A stretch of DNA of 64,000 nucleotides from Desulfovibrionaceae bacterium (GTDB lineage Bacteria; Desulfobacterota; Desulfovibrionia; Desulfovibrionales; Desulfovibrionaceae). The translations under genes were made by a program, and so were the position numbers. The notes under the pieces were generated by a model. It searched no databases. It was given only the letters and a program-made list of their open reading frames with translations, and was not told where the DNA came from. The stretch spans positions 124,001 to 188,000 of the forward strand of contig CAJTFO010000003.1 in NCBI GenBank assembly GCA_910575755.1. The letters are read 5' to 3'. Position 1 is the stretch's first letter; every line of letters starts with the position of its first letter. This document shows positions 16,332 through 25,247 of this stretch, in pieces.

Positions 16332-17225
16332 CTAAATGACCTTGTTCAGGGCGTATTCGATGATGCCCTCGGCCCCGGCCTCGCGCAAACGCGGGATAAG
16401 GTCGCGCACAATGCCCACCTCCACCACGGTTTCCACGGACAGCCAGCGCCCGTCACGCAGGGGCGAAACCGTGGGAGAATTGAGCGAGGGCAGCATTTCC
16501 AGAATGGCGTCCAGATGCGCCGCAGGGGCGTTCATCTTGATGGCCACCAGATTTTCGGCGCGCAATGCGCCCTGAAGCAGCAGGGTCAGCTGCTCTATCT
16601 TGGCCCGTTTGCGCGGCTCCCGCCAGGCGGCCTTGTTGGCGATGAGCACGGGATAGGAAACCATGACCTCGTCGATGATTTTGAGACCGTGCGCGCGAAT
16701 GGTGGTGCCGGTTTCGGTCACTTCCACAATGCCGTCGGCCAGCCCTTCCACCACCTTGGCTTCGGTGGCCCCCCAGGAGTAGAAGACGTTCACGCTCACG
16801 CCCTGTCGGGAAAAGTAACGACGGGTCATGCCCTCCAGTTCCGTGGCGATGCGTTTGCCCGCCAGATCGGCGGCGCAGGCATAGGGGGCGTCTCCGGCCA
16901 CGGCCAGCACCCAGCGACAGGGCCGATTGGAGGTCTTGGAGTAGACCAGATCCGCAATGCGCTCCACCTTATCCTCGTGCCCGCGTTCGCTCAGCCAGTC
17001 CAGGCCGGTAATGCCCACGTCCAGCACTCCGGCTTCGATGTAGCCGCCGATTTCCTGCACGCGGCAGAGCGAGGCCGTTATTTCCGGGTCGTTGATATCC
17101 GGAAAGTAATTGCGGGTATGCTTGCGGATTTTCCAGCCCGCGCGTTCAAAAAGATTGATGGTGGCTTCTTCCAGCGAGCCCTTGGGCACGCCCAGTTTGA
17201 TGACAGGCTGCGTCTGCGCGCTCAT
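16332..17225 (-). CDS. hisG: ATP phosphoribosyltransferase, long form
   Basis: A 297-residue HisG catalysing the first step of histidine synthesis (ATP + PRPP). The catalytic domain opens with [21 protein letters not shown]; the PRPP loop is [15 protein letters not shown]. The C-terminal 80 residues form the PII-like regulatory domain of the long form, which binds histidine and needs no HisZ. The ATG overlaps the hisI stop (ATGA), so the two are coupled. Confidence 0.95.
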   Translation of the reverse strand: MSAQTQPVIKLGVPKGSLEEATINLFERAGWKIRKHTRNYFPDINDPEITASLCRVQEIGGYIEAGVLDVGITGLDWLSERGHEDKVERIADLVYSKTSNRPCRWVLAVAGDAPYACAADLAGKRIATELEGMTRRYFSRQGVSVNVFYSWGATEAKVVEGLADGIVEVTETGTTIRAHGLKIIDEVMVSYPVLIANKAAWREPRKRAKIEQLTLLLQGALRAENLVAIKMNAPAAHLDAILEMLPSLNSPTVSPLRDGRWLSVETVVEVGIVRDLIPRLREAGAEGIIEYALNKVI

Positions 17226-17653
17226 GAGGATTTCCTTTCTCCGCCGTAAACGTTTTCAGGATCAAAGACCAGGGGAGAACAGACGGTCACGCCCCCATCC
17301 CTCCATTCCCGGTAAAAGCAGGAGCGCCGCCCGCTGTGGCAGGCCGCGCCGCCCACCTGCTCAATCAGCAGCACTATGGCGTCGCTGTCGCAGTCCAGAC
17401 GCAGGGCGCGCACTTTCTGAACATGGCCGGACGTGCCGCCCTTGCGCCAGAGTTCCCGGCGACTGCGGCTCCAGTAGTGGGCCTCGCCGGTTTCCAGGGT
17501 TTTGCGCCAGGCGTCTTCGTTCATATAGGCCAGCATGAGCACCTCGCCCGTGGCCTGATCCTGGGCGATGGCCGGTATCAGGCCCTTGCTGAAATCGGGA
17601 GCGAAATCCCGGGGAACGCCTTTTTCCGGCTGACGGATCGACTCGCTGGACAT
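17222..17653 (-). CDS. hisI: Phosphoribosyl-AMP cyclohydrolase
   Basis: A 143-residue monofunctional HisI that opens the adenine ring of PR-AMP. Signatures are [23 protein letters not shown], cited here as [17 protein letters not shown] and [11 protein letters not shown]. The metal site is [14 protein letters not shown] with [10 protein letters not shown]. No HisE domain is fused. AAGGAG lies 7 bases before the ATG at 17653; the upstream frame extension is not conserved. It heads the hisI-hisG pair. Confidence 0.93.
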   Translation of the reverse strand: MSSESIRQPEKGVPRDFAPDFSKGLIPAIAQDQATGEVLMLAYMNEDAWRKTLETGEAHYWSRSRRELWRKGGTSGHVQKVRALRLDCDSDAIVLLIEQVGGAACHSGRRSCFYREWRDGGVTVCSPLVFDPENVYGGERKSS

Positions 17654-17805
17654 GAAATTCTCCTTGACGGCGGAAGGGGCAGGCCCTTCCCGCGCAAAAG
17701 TGCATTTATCCGTAATCGGCGGCTGTGGCAAGCCGCCTGCCGCTGAAAACCGGCAAAATGCTCTGACGCCTTGCCAGCCGCATCCTTTTACGGCACTCTC
17801 CCGCC

Positions 17806-19101
17806 ATGCCGCGTTTTCATTTGGTTTCGCTCTTCCCCGAATTTTTTGATTCACCGCTGCGCACGGCTCTTCTGGGCCGCGCCCGTGAAAGCGGTCTGGC
17901 GGAATTCAGCTTTCATGACCCGCGCGCGTTCAGCACGGACAAACACCGCCATGTGGACGACCGCCCCTACGGCGGCGGCCCGGGCATGGTAATGCTGGGC
18001 GAGCCCGTGGCCCTGGCCCTGCGTTCCATTGCGCGCCCCGGTCGCATGCTGCTCATGACGCCGGGCGGCCGGCCGCTCAATCAGGCCCTGGCGCGCGAAC
18101 TGGCCGCCGAAGAGGATATCACCCTGGTCTGTGGCCGCTATGAAGGTCTGGACGCCCGCCTGCTTGAGCTTTTCCCGCTGGAGCCGGTGAGCGTGGGCGA
18201 GGCCGTACTCAATGGCGGAGAAACGGCGGCTCTGGCTGTCATTGAATCCGTGGCCCGTCTGATGCCGGGCTTCATGGGCAAGGAGGAATCCGGCGAAGAG
18301 GAAAGCTTTTCCCACGGTCTGCTGGAATATCCCCACTACACCCGGCCCGAAACGCTGCAAGGGCTGCCCGTGCCCGAGACGCTGCTGAGCGGCGATCATG
18401 CCCGCATCGCCGCATGGCGGCGCGCCTCTTCTCTGGCGGCCACCCTGGCCGTGCGTCCCGACCTGCTGGACACAGCGCCGCTGGACCGCGAGGACGCCCG
18501 AACCCTGGCCGCCCTGCCGCGCGCAAGACCAGGACGCAACCTTTCTTTCTGCCTGGTGCATTATCCGGTTTTGCTTGGAGAAAAAAATTCCGGCGCTTCC
18601 TCTTTGACAAATCTGGATATTCACGATATAGCCCGGATTTCCCGCAGCTATGCAATGGGGCCCTTCTATGCGGTGACGCCTCTGGAAGATCAGTTGCGGC
18701 TGCTTGAGGATATTTTGCGGCACTGGACCTGTGGCCCCGGCGGCAGAGGCAATCCGGACAGGGCCAAAGCGCTGGAGATGGTTCATCCGGCAACCTCGCT
18801 GGATGAAGCTGTGGCTCATTTGACCGCCCATGCCGGCGTCAGGCCCAGACTGGTGGCCAGCTCCGCTGCCTGGCCCGCGCGCAAGCGCGCTCCCGCGCCT
18901 CTGACGCCCGGCCAGGTGCGCGACTGGTGCCGGGAAGGCCCGGTACTGCTCTGTCTGGGTACGGCCCAGGGGCTGGCGCCGGAAGTACTGGAATGCTGCG
19001 AAGGGCAGATGCGCCCCCTGCGCTTTTTGGGCTACAATCATCTTTCAGTGCGCAGCGCGGCCGCCATTCTGGCCGACAGAATTTTAGGCGATTACTGCTG
19101 A
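17806..19101 (+). CDS. trmD: TrmD tRNA (m1G37) methyltransferase fused to a second SPOUT-type RNA methyltransferase domain
   Basis: A 431-residue fusion. Residues 1-235 are TrmD, which methylates G37 of tRNAs. It shows [17 protein letters not shown], the knot loops [10 protein letters not shown] and VCGRYEG, VLNGGE, and [11 protein letters not shown]. The catalytic Asp (D169 in E. coli, in EDSF) is Glu166 here (EEESF), and D135 is Glu132; Arg154 is kept as Arg151. Residues about 245-431 match the SAM-dependent RNA methyltransferase domain (PF09936 type) ending in [18 protein letters not shown]. The fusion is known in Desulfovibrio. No clear ribosome binding site precedes the ATG. It heads a run with rplS, rnhB, yraN and rsmI. 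Confidence 0.93.
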   Translation: MPRFHLVSLFPEFFDSPLRTALLGRARESGLAEFSFHDPRAFSTDKHRHVDDRPYGGGPGMVMLGEPVALALRSIARPGRMLLMTPGGRPLNQALARELAAEEDITLVCGRYEGLDARLLELFPLEPVSVGEAVLNGGETAALAVIESVARLMPGFMGKEESGEEESFSHGLLEYPHYTRPETLQGLPVPETLLSGDHARIAAWRRASSLAATLAVRPDLLDTAPLDREDARTLAALPRARPGRNLSFCLVHYPVLLGEKNSGASSLTNLDIHDIARISRSYAMGPFYAVTPLEDQLRLLEDILRHWTCGPGGRGNPDRAKALEMVHPATSLDEAVAHLTAHAGVRPRLVASSAAWPARKRAPAPLTPGQVRDWCREGPVLLCLGTAQGLAPEVLECCEGQMRPLRFLGYNHLSVRSAAAILADRILGDYC

Positions 19102-19176
19102 AAACCACGGACCGCGCCCAGCGGACCGTTTCGCAACGATGCAACAATCCGCCCGCGGGTTTGCAAGGAGTCTACG

Positions 19177-19524
19177 ATGGACATCATCAGAAAGATCGAA
19201 CAGGAAAACATGCGTATGGATATGCCCGCGTTTCGCTCCGGCGACACGGTCAAAGTGCATCTGCGCATTGTGGAAGGCGAAAAAGAGCGCATCCAGGTAT
19301 TTCAGGGCAATGTGATCCGCATCAAGCGCGGCGCCACCAATGCCAGCTTCACGGTGCGCAAAATTTCCGACGGCGTGGGCGTGGAACGCATTTTCCCCAT
19401 CAACTCGCCCTTCATTGACCATGTGGAGCTGGTGACTCAGGGCCGCGTGCGCCGCAGCCGCCTCTACTACCTGCGCGCCCTCAAGGGCAAGGCGGCCCGC
19501 ATCAAGCCCCGCGGTCGCTTCTGA
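19177..19524 (+). CDS. rplS: 50S ribosomal protein L19
   Basis: A 115-residue L19, located at the 30S-50S interface. Family motifs include [20 protein letters not shown], cited as [10 protein letters not shown], and [24 protein letters not shown] precedes the ATG. The usual neighbour trmD is directly upstream. Confidence 0.97.
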   Translation: MDIIRKIEQENMRMDMPAFRSGDTVKVHLRIVEGEKERIQVFQGNVIRIKRGATNASFTVRKISDGVGVERIFPINSPFIDHVELVTQGRVRRSRLYYLRALKGKAARIKPRGRF

Positions 19525-19603
19525 TCAAGGCCACGGGTTTTTGCCGTCCACAGGTCGCCTGTCTCCCGCCGCGCGGGGCGCGGAGCGTTTGCAGGATCGT
19601 CCG

Positions 19604-19647
19604 CTTCAGCCGGTGAGCCGGGTATGAGCCCGGTTCACCGGCTGAAG
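19604..19647 (+). terminator. Strong hairpin terminator after rplS
   Basis: A 19-bp stem (19604-19622 with 19629-19647) with one mismatch and a 6-base loop, followed by TGTGGTTTTT. It separates trmD-rplS from rnhB, although readthrough into the co-oriented gene is possible. Confidence 0.75.
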
Positions 19648-19694
19648 CTGTGGTTTTTCCGGACGGCAGGCCCGCCGCCAGAAGCGAGGCAAGC

Positions 19695-20399
19695 ATGAAG
19701 AAACACCCCGTACAGGCCAGCCTGTTTGATGTGTATGACCTCGCGTCCGGGCGGCCTTCCGCTCAGGTTTCCGGCCCCGTTGCAGGTATTGACGAAGCCG
19801 GGCGCGGCTGTCTGGCCGGGCCTGTGGTGGCCGCCGCCGTCATTCTTCCCGCTGTTTACGACCTGCCCGGTCTCACGGATTCCAAAGCCATGAGCGCAAA
19901 AACGCGCGAACTTCTGGCCCCGCGCATCAAAACCTGCGCCGTGGCCTGGGGTCTGGGCGTGGTCTGGCCCCGACGCATTGAGCACGTCAATATCCTGCAG
20001 GCCACTTTTGAGGCCATGAGCCACGCCGTGCGCGTCATGCGCGTTACGCCGGCCCGTCTGCTCATTGACGGCAACAAGACCTTGCCCGAGGCCGTGCTGC
20101 TTCCCTGCTGGCGCGCCGGACATACGGCTCCCCCCCCTTCCCAGCGGGCCATTGTGGGCGGCGACAAAAGCCAGGACGTCATTTCCGCCGCCTCCATCCT
20201 GGCCAAAACCTTTCGGGACCGCCTCATGCGTCATCTGGATCGCCGCTGGCCCGGCTACGGCCTGGGAGCGCACAAGGGGTACGGCACCAAGGCCCATTAT
20301 GAGGCATTGCTCCATCTGGGTCCCTGCCCGCAACACCGTCTGACCTTCCGAGGCGTGCCGCCCTCATCCGAAACGCCGCAGCAGGGTTCGCTGTGCTGA
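19695..20399 (+). CDS. rnhB: Ribonuclease HII
   Basis: A 234-residue RNase HII that cleaves RNA in RNA-DNA hybrids and at single ribonucleotides. The acidic active site is intact: [19 protein letters not shown] (Asp-Glu), LIDGN and [19 protein letters not shown], cited as VGGDKSQDV and AASILAK. About 30 extra residues precede the catalytic domain. GAGG lies upstream of the ATG at 19695. Its last codons overlap the yraN start. Confidence 0.95.
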   Translation: MKKHPVQASLFDVYDLASGRPSAQVSGPVAGIDEAGRGCLAGPVVAAAVILPAVYDLPGLTDSKAMSAKTRELLAPRIKTCAVAWGLGVVWPRRIEHVNILQATFEAMSHAVRVMRVTPARLLIDGNKTLPEAVLLPCWRAGHTAPPPSQRAIVGGDKSQDVISAASILAKTFRDRLMRHLDRRWPGYGLGAHKGYGTKAHYEALLHLGPCPQHRLTFRGVPPSSETPQQGSLC

Positions 20400-20860
20400 A
20401 GCCTTCCCTTTTCCGACGCTGTGCGCAACGCTCCACGCCGGACAGCGACCGCCAGGACAAGGCGGCCCATATCCGGCTGGGGCACGCTGGTGAGGAGGCC
20501 GCCGCAACCCTGCTGCTGCGCGCGGGCTTCAGGCTGCTGGACCGCAACTGGCGGCAAGGCCGCCTGGAGCTGGATATGGTCTGCCGTGACGGTGCGGAGC
20601 TGGTTTTCGTGGAGGTCAAAACCCGGCGGTCAGAAGCTTACGGCGGCCCGGCGGCAGCCGTAACGCCGGCCAAGCGTCGTCTCCTCACGCGCGCGGCCCA
20701 GGCCTGGCTGACGGCGCACCAGGCCTGGCACAGCCCTTGCCGTTTTGACGTGGTCTGCCTCTTGCGCCACGGCGACACTTTCAGCGCGGAGCATTACCCC
20801 CATGCCTTTGACTTCTCCCCGCCTCTGGATAGTGGCCACGCCCCTTGGCAACCCTGGTGA
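20393..20860 (+). CDS. yraN: YraN / UPF0102 family putative endonuclease
   Basis: A 155-residue protein with the UPF0102 restriction-endonuclease-like core: G[16 protein letters not shown], [10 protein letters not shown] and [10 protein letters not shown], where the Asp, Glu and Lys form the PD-(D/E)xK site. The start is GTG, overlapping the rnhB stop by seven bases. The end overlaps rsmI by 59 bases. Confidence 0.88.
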   Translation: MLKPSLFRRCAQRSTPDSDRQDKAAHIRLGHAGEEAAATLLLRAGFRLLDRNWRQGRLELDMVCRDGAELVFVEVKTRRSEAYGGPAAAVTPAKRRLLTRAAQAWLTAHQAWHSPCRFDVVCLLRHGDTFSAEHYPHAFDFSPPLDSGHAPWQPW

Positions 20861-21650
20861 TCTTTCGCCCCGGGCCCGGGAAATCCTGGAAAACGCGGAC
20901 CTGATCCTGGCAGAGGATACCCGCCGCGCGCTCCGGCTCTGTCGTTCCTGCGGCATTCGCAACGTGCAGGACCGTCGTTTTCTCAGCTTTTACGACCATA
21001 ATGAAGCCCAACGCCAGGAAGAAGCGTTGCGCCTGCTGCGCGAGGGCCGCAATCTGGCCCTGATTTCCGATGCGGGGACCCCGCTGCTGGCCGATCCCGG
21101 CTACCGGCTGGTGCGGGCCTGCCGCAAGGAGGGCCTGCCGGTTTCGCCGGTGCCCGGCCCGTCCGCGCCTGTGGCCGCCCTGTCCGCCGCCGGCATCGCG
21201 CCCCTGCCGCATACCTTTCTGGGCTTTCTGCCGCGTGACGCGGGCGGCTGTGAAACACTGTTCGCGGCCTTTGCCCGCACGCCCGGCTCCCTGATTTTTT
21301 TTGAACGCAAGGACCGCCTGAAAAAAAGCCTGACCCTGGCGGCGCAGATTCTGGGGCCGCGCGATCTGGCCATCTGCCGAGAATTGACCAAAACCCATGA
21401 GGAATTTATACTGACCCGGCTTGAATGCAGCGACAGGCTGCCAGATGACCTGCTCGGCGAAATCACAGTGCTGATCGGCCCGCCCGAGGCGGTCGAGCGC
21501 AGGCCCCGCCGTGAGGTGGAAGAGCTGCTGCGCGCGGAGCTGGCCCGTGGCGGCAAGCCGCGCGAGGTGGCCCGCCGGGTTCAGAACGCGGCCCGGGGCT
21601 GGAGCTGCAAGGAGCTGTACGCCCTGATTCCGGCGGCGAAAACAAGCTAG
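20802..21650 (+). CDS. rsmI: 16S rRNA (cytidine1402-2'-O)-methyltransferase RsmI
   Basis: A 282-residue tetrapyrrole-methylase-fold enzyme. It starts with [18 protein letters not shown] and carries ILAEDTRR, LISDAGTPLLADPG, PVPGPSAPVAALSAAG and LTKTHEEF. RsmI and RsmH together modify C1402 in the ribosomal P site. The ATG at 20802 is the first before conserved sequence and lies within the yraN 3' end. Confidence 0.93.
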   Translation: MPLTSPRLWIVATPLGNPGDLSPRAREILENADLILAEDTRRALRLCRSCGIRNVQDRRFLSFYDHNEAQRQEEALRLLREGRNLALISDAGTPLLADPGYRLVRACRKEGLPVSPVPGPSAPVAALSAAGIAPLPHTFLGFLPRDAGGCETLFAAFARTPGSLIFFERKDRLKKSLTLAAQILGPRDLAICRELTKTHEEFILTRLECSDRLPDDLLGEITVLIGPPEAVERRPRREVEELLRAELARGGKPREVARRVQNAARGWSCKELYALIPAAKTS

Positions 21651-21765
21651 AACGTTTTCAGTCGGCAACGCGGGGCCCTTCAGCCAGGCCATGCCAAAAC
21701 GCGCCCCAATAATCCATGCCGGAACAGCCCGCCAGGGAGTGTCCCGACAACAGCAAAAGGCCGCC

Positions 21766-22515
21766 ATGCTTCCCCGTTGCGTCGCTCTCAATTGCCTTGC
21801 GCGCACCTGCTGCGTCAACGCGGCCGTGACCGCCAGAGGCATGCAGCAGATCGGGCTTGCCTTTGTGCTGGCCCCGGCCTTTCGCTGTCTCTATCCGAAC
21901 CGTGAAGACAGGGCCCGCGCCTTTGCCCGTTACGGCGGGCACAGCAATACCCATGTATTCATGGTGCCCCTCTATGTGGGCATCGTCCTTTCCCTGGAAA
22001 TGCAGATCGCCAGAGGCGCTTTGCCGGAATCTGCGGCAGGCGTGGTGCGCGAAACGCTGGGCACAACCCTTTCCGCCCTGGGGGACTCCTTTTTCAGCGG
22101 CGCGCTGCTGCCGCTCTGGGCGCTGACCAGCGCATTCCTGCTGCTGGCCGGGCAAACCGGCCTTGCGGCCATGCTGGCCGTTGTGTTTCTGGCGCTGCTC
22201 CTGCTCTTTCGCGTTCTGACCTTTTTCGCGGGGCTGCGTCATGGCATGCCCGTGCTGCTGCGCCTCAAACGCCTGAACCTCATCAACTGGGTGGAGCGGC
22301 TCAAAATTCTCAATGCGGTCATGGTAATTCTGGTGGTCTCGCAACTGCCGCTCAGGCATCTGAACCCCTTTCCCTGGCTGCTCTGCGGGCTGGCGGCAGC
22401 CGCTGTGCTGGGCGCGTCCTGGCTTGTGGGGCGCATGCATCTGCCGCGCATTCTGCTCTGGGCGCTGGTGCTGGGCGCGCTTATTCTCATGGACGCGGGC
22501 CTCATGGGCATGTAA
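21766..22515 (+). CDS. PTS mannose-family IID-like membrane component
   Basis: A 249-residue protein resembling EIID of the mannose/fructose/sorbose family: TARGMQQIGLAFVLAPAF, FARYGGHSNTHVFMVPLYVG, GDSFFSGALLPL, and four to five C-terminal hydrophobic helices. EIID normally works only with EIIC and EIIA/EIIB, yet none of these is adjacent; HPr and enzyme I follow directly. A start at 21766 after AAAGG fits the family's usual N terminus; an ATG at 21691 would add 25 residues of no recognisable character. It may be part of a dispersed or regulatory PTS. Confidence 0.75.
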   Translation: MLPRCVALNCLARTCCVNAAVTARGMQQIGLAFVLAPAFRCLYPNREDRARAFARYGGHSNTHVFMVPLYVGIVLSLEMQIARGALPESAAGVVRETLGTTLSALGDSFFSGALLPLWALTSAFLLLAGQTGLAAMLAVVFLALLLLFRVLTFFAGLRHGMPVLLRLKRLNLINWVERLKILNAVMVILVVSQLPLRHLNPFPWLLCGLAAAAVLGASWLVGRMHLPRILLWALVLGALILMDAGLMGM

Positions 22516-22576
22516 GATGTTTCCACCGGGCGGAAAAAGACCTCCGCCCTTTCGCCGGAGCGACGAAAGACCAAGG

Positions 22577-22879
22577 ATGCACGGATACATGGAAGAACGT
22601 ATCGAAGAAACCACGCGCGGACTTGCCCTGCGTCTTACGCTCAACCTGCGCGGCGGCCTGCACGCGCGCCCGGCGGCGCGCCTGGCCCGCGAGGCCCAGC
22701 GTTACGCGGCCGACATCCAGCTCATCGGCGAAACGGGCGAGGTTGACGCCAAAAGCATGCTGGACATTCTGTCGCTGGCGCCGCCGTGCAATGCGGAACT
22801 GACTCTTCTGGCCAAGGGCGACGACGCCCGCGAGGCCCTTTGCGGTCTGGCCCGCTTTTTAACCACCTTGCAGGAATGA
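22577..22879 (+). CDS. ptsH: HPr phosphocarrier protein
   Basis: An about 100-residue HPr. The active-site histidine is in LRGGLHARPAARLAREAQ, and the Ser46 region is AKSMLDILSLA, so both phosphorylation sites are present. The exact start is uncertain: ATG at 22577, or ATG at 22589 with AAGGA further upstream. It lies one base before ptsI. Confidence 0.88.
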   Translation: MHGYMEERIEETTRGLALRLTLNLRGGLHARPAARLAREAQRYAADIQLIGETGEVDAKSMLDILSLAPPCNAELTLLAKGDDAREALCGLARFLTTLQE

Positions 22880-22880
22880 C

Positions 22881-24650
22881 ATGGCCCGCGCGGTTTTATT
22901 CGGCACGCCGGTGTCGCCCGGCATAAGCATAGGTTCCATTCGCTTCATGCACGACATGCGCGTGAGCGAAGAACGCCGCATCGGCCCCCACGAGGTGGAA
23001 ACGGAGCGGGACGCCCTGCGCGCCGCGGCGGCCAGTGTGCGCGCAGCCCTGGAAAAAACCATGCGCAACGTGCCCGAAGATCTGGCCGAATACCGCGATG
23101 TCATCGCGGCCCAGATGGAGCTGGCCCGTGATCCCAAACTGCTGGACGCAGCTCTGGCGCGCATTGAACACAAGAAAATCTGCGCCTCCTGGGCCCTGAA
23201 TCATACGGTGGAAGAACTCTGCGCCCTGTTCCGGGGCATGGATGACCCCTATCTGCGCGACCGCGCCCAGGACATCCGGGCCGTGGGCCTGCGCCTGCGC
23301 GAATGTCTGGCCGGCGCGCAGCATGACAACGCGGTTTCCGGTTCCAGCGTGCTGGTGGCCGAAGATCTCTCGCCCGCCGACGTCATGGAACTCAACCTGG
23401 ACGACGTGCTGGCCATTCTGACCGCCGAAGGCGGTCCCACCTCGCATACGGCCATTCTGTCGCGCGGCCTGCATATTCCGGCCCTGGTGGGCGTGACCGG
23501 TCTGCTGAACACGGCCCGCGAGGATGAACGCATCATTGTGGATGGCCTGGGCGGCTGCGTGCTCTTCGGCCCGGACGAGAACGATCTGGCCCGCTACACC
23601 GCCCGCCGCGACGAATACACCGCATGGGAAAGCCATACCCGGCGCACGGCGCACTGGCCTGCCGAAATGTGTGACGGCGTGCGCGTGGCCGTGCAGGCCA
23701 ATCTGGAAAGTCTGGAAGAGCTGGACGCCCTGTCCCGGTGCGGGGCCGACGGCGTGGGTCTGTACCGCACGGAATTCGCCTATCTCAAAGGCGATCTGCC
23801 CACGGAAGAAGAACTGTTCAGGGAATATGCCGCCGTGGCTGCCAAAGCCGGATCGGGCCGGGTGGTCTTTCGCACGCTGGACGCGGGCGCGGACAAGATG
23901 CTGCGGGCCCAGGCCGCGCTCAAGGAGCCCAATCCGGCTCTGGGCCTGCGGGGCATCCGCTTCTGCCTGCGGCATCAGGGCATTTTCCGCACCCAGTTGC
24001 GCGCTCTGCTGCGGGCCGGGGCGGCGGGCAATCTGGCCCTGCTGCTGCCCATGATTTCCGGTCTGGCCGAAGTGCAGGCCGTGCGCCGCATTTTACAGGA
24101 ACTGCGCCAGGAATTGCAGGCCCAGAACCTGCCCCACGCGCCGGCCCTGCCGCTGGGCGTCATGGTGGAAACCCCAGCCGCCGTGATGATTTGCGACGCC
24201 CTGGCCCGCGAATGCGACTTTTTCAGCATCGGCACCAATGACCTGATTCATTATCTGATGGCCATTGACCGCAACAACCGCCATGTGAGCTATCTGCACG
24301 AGCCATTGCATCCGGCTGTGGTGCGTTCGCTCAAGCGGGTCATTGACGCGGCCCATCGCGAGGGCATCGGCGTTTCGGTCTGCGGCGAACTGGCCTCGGA
24401 CCCCTACGGTCTGGCCCTGCTGCTGGGCATGGGCGTGGACGCCGTGTCCGCCGCGCCGCGCTTTGTGCCGGGAATGAAACACATGATCCGCCAGCTTGAT
24501 GCCGAAACCTGCATGGATCTGGCCCACAGCGTTCTGATGAGCACCGACGTCATGGCCTCCCAGCGTATGTTGCGCGAAAAGCTCCACCAGTTTCTGGGCA
24601 CGGAGCTGGCCTTTCACACCACAAGCCTTTCGAGCCACAGTCAGCCATGA
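22881..24650 (+). CDS. ptsI: PTS enzyme I (PEP-protein phosphotransferase)
   Basis: A 589-residue enzyme I. The phosphohistidine is in GGPTSHTAILSRGLHIPALVG, cited as TSHTAILSRG. PEP-binding segments are GLYRTEFAYL, RTLDAGADKM, GLRGIRF and MVETPAAV; the catalytic cysteine is in VSVCGELASDP. It passes phosphate from PEP to HPr. It overlaps smpB by four bases (ATGA). Confidence 0.95.
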   Translation: MARAVLFGTPVSPGISIGSIRFMHDMRVSEERRIGPHEVETERDALRAAAASVRAALEKTMRNVPEDLAEYRDVIAAQMELARDPKLLDAALARIEHKKICASWALNHTVEELCALFRGMDDPYLRDRAQDIRAVGLRLRECLAGAQHDNAVSGSSVLVAEDLSPADVMELNLDDVLAILTAEGGPTSHTAILSRGLHIPALVGVTGLLNTAREDERIIVDGLGGCVLFGPDENDLARYTARRDEYTAWESHTRRTAHWPAEMCDGVRVAVQANLESLEELDALSRCGADGVGLYRTEFAYLKGDLPTEEELFREYAAVAAKAGSGRVVFRTLDAGADKMLRAQAALKEPNPALGLRGIRFCLRHQGIFRTQLRALLRAGAAGNLALLLPMISGLAEVQAVRRILQELRQELQAQNLPHAPALPLGVMVETPAAVMICDALARECDFFSIGTNDLIHYLMAIDRNNRHVSYLHEPLHPAVVRSLKRVIDAAHREGIGVSVCGELASDPYGLALLLGMGVDAVSAAPRFVPGMKHMIRQLDAETCMDLAHSVLMSTDVMASQRMLREKLHQFLGTELAFHTTSLSSHSQP

Positions 24651-25102
24651 GCCAGAAAACACCGCCATCTACCATTGCCGTCAATAAAAAGGCCCGTCAT
24701 CTCTATGAGCTCTCCGAATTTCTGGAAGCCGGCATTTCCCTCACCGGCCCGGAAGTCAAAAGCATCCGCGCCGGCAAGGTGAACTTCATTGACAGCTATG
24801 TGGAATTCAAACACGGCGAGGCCTGGCTGCTCTCGCTGCATGTGGCCCCCTACGCCAACGCGGGTTATGCCCCGCAGGAGCCGGACCGACCGCGCCGCCT
24901 GCTGCTGCACGCCCGCGAAATCGCCAAGCTGGCCGGGCTAACGGCCCAGAAGGGGATGACCGTGGTTCCGGTGCGCGTTTACCTCAAACGGGGCAAGGTC
25001 AAGCTGGAAATTGCCCTGGGTCGCGGCAAAAAGCTGCACGACCATCGCGACACGCTCAAAAGGCGCGCGGAGGAACGCGACCTGGCCCGCGAACTGGCAT
25101 AG
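24647..25102 (+). CDS. smpB: SsrA-binding protein SmpB
   Basis: A 151-residue tmRNA partner for ribosome rescue. Motifs are VNKKARHLYELSEFLEAGI (cited to 19 residues), LTGPEVKSIRAGKVNF and the tail GRGKKLHDHRDTLKRR. The start codon overlaps the ptsI stop. The tmRNA gene itself is not in the window. Confidence 0.96.
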   Translation: MSQKTPPSTIAVNKKARHLYELSEFLEAGISLTGPEVKSIRAGKVNFIDSYVEFKHGEAWLLSLHVAPYANAGYAPQEPDRPRRLLLHAREIAKLAGLTAQKGMTVVPVRVYLKRGKVKLEIALGRGKKLHDHRDTLKRRAEERDLARELA

Positions 25103-25247
25103 GGCCTGTGACAGTTATGCCTTTTGCGCGTCCGTTGCGTTTTTTATTCCGGTCGCGCAGCGCAAGCGTACGCTTCCGCCATAAAGAATCCGCGTTCCTT
25201 GCCAGGGAACAACAATCTTCCCGGCCCCGGTAAACAACAAGGACATC

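Noticed and set aside
20745-20801. Upstream extension of RsmI
   Set aside because: The extra 19 residues lie inside yraN and are not conserved; homology begins at [14 protein letters not shown].
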